A stretch of 6,451 nucleotides of DNA from RUG11198 sp964600615 (GTDB lineage Bacteria > Bacillota_I > Bacilli_A > RF39 > UBA660), in assembly GCA_964600615.1 (NCBI GenBank), contig CAZRJK010000034.1:1-6451 (forward strand), in the 5' to 3' direction. Both the position numbers and the translations under genes were made by a program. Positions 5,262 to 6,451 of the stretch are shown in pieces. The notes beneath the pieces were generated by a model. It worked only from the letters and a program-made list of their open reading frames with translations, had not been told where the DNA came from and ran no database searches. How positions within the stretch are numbered: the first letter of the stretch is position 1; each line of letters starts with the position of its first letter.

Positions 5262-6344
5262 ATGTTAGACAAAATATTCGATATAAATTCATATAACCTA
5301 ATAGAAGATAATGATAACTATTATTTCTTTAGAGCACTTAATAATGGGGATTTAGAAGATTATCAAAATAAAATAATTACGGATAGTAATAATAAAATAA
5401 TAAAAATTAGAACAGACTTAGAAAGATATAGAGAAACACCCAAGTATACTAAAGATACAAACTTATCAATAGAAGAATTAATAGATCATATCAAACCAAA
5501 TCATAGATATGATACTAACTGTATATCATTATCTACTAATGCTAATGTCGCAGCATTATATGGAAGAGAATACTATAAAGATAAATATGTAATAATTAAA
5601 ATAAACAAAAAAGAAATAAATAAAGAAGTAATAGATGCTGGATTATATTTATTAAAAAAAATAAAAAAACTATTAGAGAATTATAAAATAAAAGAAATAA
5701 AAAAGAATAATTATATTGATAAAGACGCTATCTATTTTAATATTTTAAATAATAAACAAATAGAAGAAAAAAATAGTATTATTAACAAAATAAATAGTAT
5801 AGATAGTAATCTAATAAAAGATATTCCTAATAATATCTTAATAGAAACAATTAATAATGCTTTTTTATCATTAGAATTTATTCATTATAAAAGTATTACA
5901 AAAGATAAAATAATAGAAATAGATCCTACTATTATAGATGCCTTCTCCATAATCCAACAATTACCAATTAATAAAGAAAGAAAAGAGTTAATTGGTGCAT
6001 TATTAAATAGATTAACTATCAATAAAGAAAATATATTATTAGAAAACAATATAAATATAGATAATAAACTATATTACTTAGCAAAATCTAAATTAAGAGT
6101 ATTATACTCAATAGATTTATTAAATGAAATAACAAATAATAAATATAAAGACTATTTATCACAACATAAAAATAAACTATATGGTCCTGAACCAAATATT
6201 TTCTCTAAAGAAAATACTTATAAATATAAAGCTAATGATTACGTATATTTAAACATAAATGAAAAAAACATACCAATATTAGATAATATAAATGAATTAA
6301 ATAAAAAGGAATTGGAAAGTATAATTAAGAAAACAAGAAATTAA
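5262..6344 (+). CDS. Hypothetical protein with ADP-ribosyltransferase-like N-terminal region
   Basis: A 360-residue, soluble-looking protein (no signal peptide or membrane span) very rich in Asn, Ile and Lys. Residues 20-27 (YYFFRALN) followed by CISLSTNANVAALYG (87-101) and a KYVIIKI strand (108-114) resemble the order seen in ADP-ribosyltransferase-fold proteins: an Arg on the first strand, then a Ser-Thr motif opening a helix with a conserved Ala and aromatic residue. I could not pick out a convincing third-motif Glu, so enzymatic activity is not claimed. Residues about 120-300 look all-helical, with no motif I recognise. The C-terminal ~60 residues contain NDYVYLNI and then a Lys/Glu-rich helix. 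It is the second gene of a two-gene unit with the membrane protein and is followed directly by a terminator. It could instead be a degenerate, non-catalytic relative or an unrelated fold. The coding call is firm; the fold call is tentative. Confidence 0.8.
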   Translation: MLDKIFDINSYNLIEDNDNYYFFRALNNGDLEDYQNKIITDSNNKIIKIRTDLERYRETPKYTKDTNLSIEELIDHIKPNHRYDTNCISLSTNANVAALYGREYYKDKYVIIKINKKEINKEVIDAGLYLLKKIKKLLENYKIKEIKKNNYIDKDAIYFNILNNKQIEEKNSIINKINSIDSNLIKDIPNNILIETINNAFLSLEFIHYKSITKDKIIEIDPTIIDAFSIIQQLPINKERKELIGALLNRLTINKENILLENNINIDNKLYYLAKSKLRVLYSIDLLNEITNNKYKDYLSQHKNKLYGPEPNIFSKENTYKYKANDYVYLNINEKNIPILDNINELNKKELESIIKKTRN

Positions 6345-6349
6345 AAATT

Positions 6350-6373
6350 GGTACTATTTACTAGTACTTTTTT
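6350..6373 (+). terminator. Intrinsic terminator after the two-gene unit
   Basis: GTACTA (6351-6356) pairs with TAGTAC (6362-6367) around a 5-nt loop, extended by one G-T pair (6350/6368), and is followed by six T (6368-6373). The stem is short, but the position 5 bases after the stop codon supports it. Confidence 0.7.
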
Positions 6374-6375
6374 AC

Positions 6376-6403
6376 TTGTAAAATATTTGCTATATGTTAT
6401 AAT
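6376..6403 (+). promoter_or_regulatory. Promoter of the gene entering at the right edge
   Basis: A -35-like TTGTAA (6376-6381), a 16-bp spacer and a perfect -10 TATAAT (6398-6403) with extended TG (6395-6396). The predicted start near 6410 gives a leader of about 20 nt. The 11-mer TATGTTATAAT (6393-6403) is also present at the 4645 promoter (4643-4653). Confidence 0.75.
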
Positions 6404-6428
6404 ACTATAAGTGATTTGAGGTGTAATT

Positions 6429-6451
6429 ATGGATAATATAATAATAAGAGG
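6429..6451 (+). CDS. Start of a further gene, truncated by the window edge
   Basis: The ATG at 6429 is preceded by GAGGTG (6418-6423) at 5-base spacing and by a good promoter. Only MDNIIIR and part of the next codon are visible, so no product can be named. The independent promoter and the preceding terminator indicate it is not part of the upstream two-gene unit. Confidence 0.6.

Noticed and set aside
5640..5850. Low-complexity Lys/Asn/Ile-rich stretches suggesting repeats or a degraded gene.
   Set aside because: The frame stays open with no regular repeat unit. The composition matches the genome's general AT bias.

Overview
This is an AT-rich chromosomal stretch (roughly a quarter G+C or less by eye) of a low-GC, Bacillota-type bacterium. 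Arg is almost always AGA, Ile is very often ATA, and Lys/Asn/Ile-rich proteins dominate. All four Trp codons visible are TGG and no reading frame contains an internal TGA, so the standard bacterial code fits better than the Mollicutes TGA=Trp code. Recognisable homologues of sigma-K and sigma-H point to an endospore-forming lineage or a recent descendant of one. The exact taxon cannot be fixed from the sequence. A spore-forming, AT-rich gut Bacilli/Erysipelotrichia-like lineage is a guess.

Layout. (1) 1-611: the 3' end of topA (DNA topoisomerase I) with three C4 zinc fingers. (2) 610-634: a hairpin terminator between topA and the convergent gene. (3) 633-1331, minus strand: an intact sigK with a hydrophobic pro-sequence. 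(4) 1332-1436: a divergent intergenic region with a near-consensus housekeeping promoter facing right. (5) 1437-4629: a tightly packed operon yqeG-yqeH-mrnC-rlmB-sigH, closed by a hairpin terminator that overlaps the sigH stop codon. (6) 4645-6344: a second unit with its own extended -10 promoter, encoding an unrecognised five-helix membrane protein and an unrecognised 360-residue protein whose N-terminal third resembles ADP-ribosyltransferase-like folds. It ends in a terminator. (7) 6376-6451: a new promoter and the first codons of another gene.

How it works together. The long operon is a ribosome-maturation set: YqeH is the 30S assembly GTPase, Mini-III trims 23S rRNA ends, RlmB methylates 23S rRNA, and YqeG is the HAD-family partner usually found beside YqeH. 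The gene for the sporulation-entry sigma factor SigH is carried as the last cistron. Immediately upstream and divergent lies sigK, the last sigma factor of the mother-cell cascade. The two-gene unit after sigH is the least explained part of the window and the best candidate for something undescribed. No tRNA, rRNA, CRISPR array, transposase, IS end or phage gene was seen. Intergenic gaps are short, and the longest without a gene is about 105 bases.
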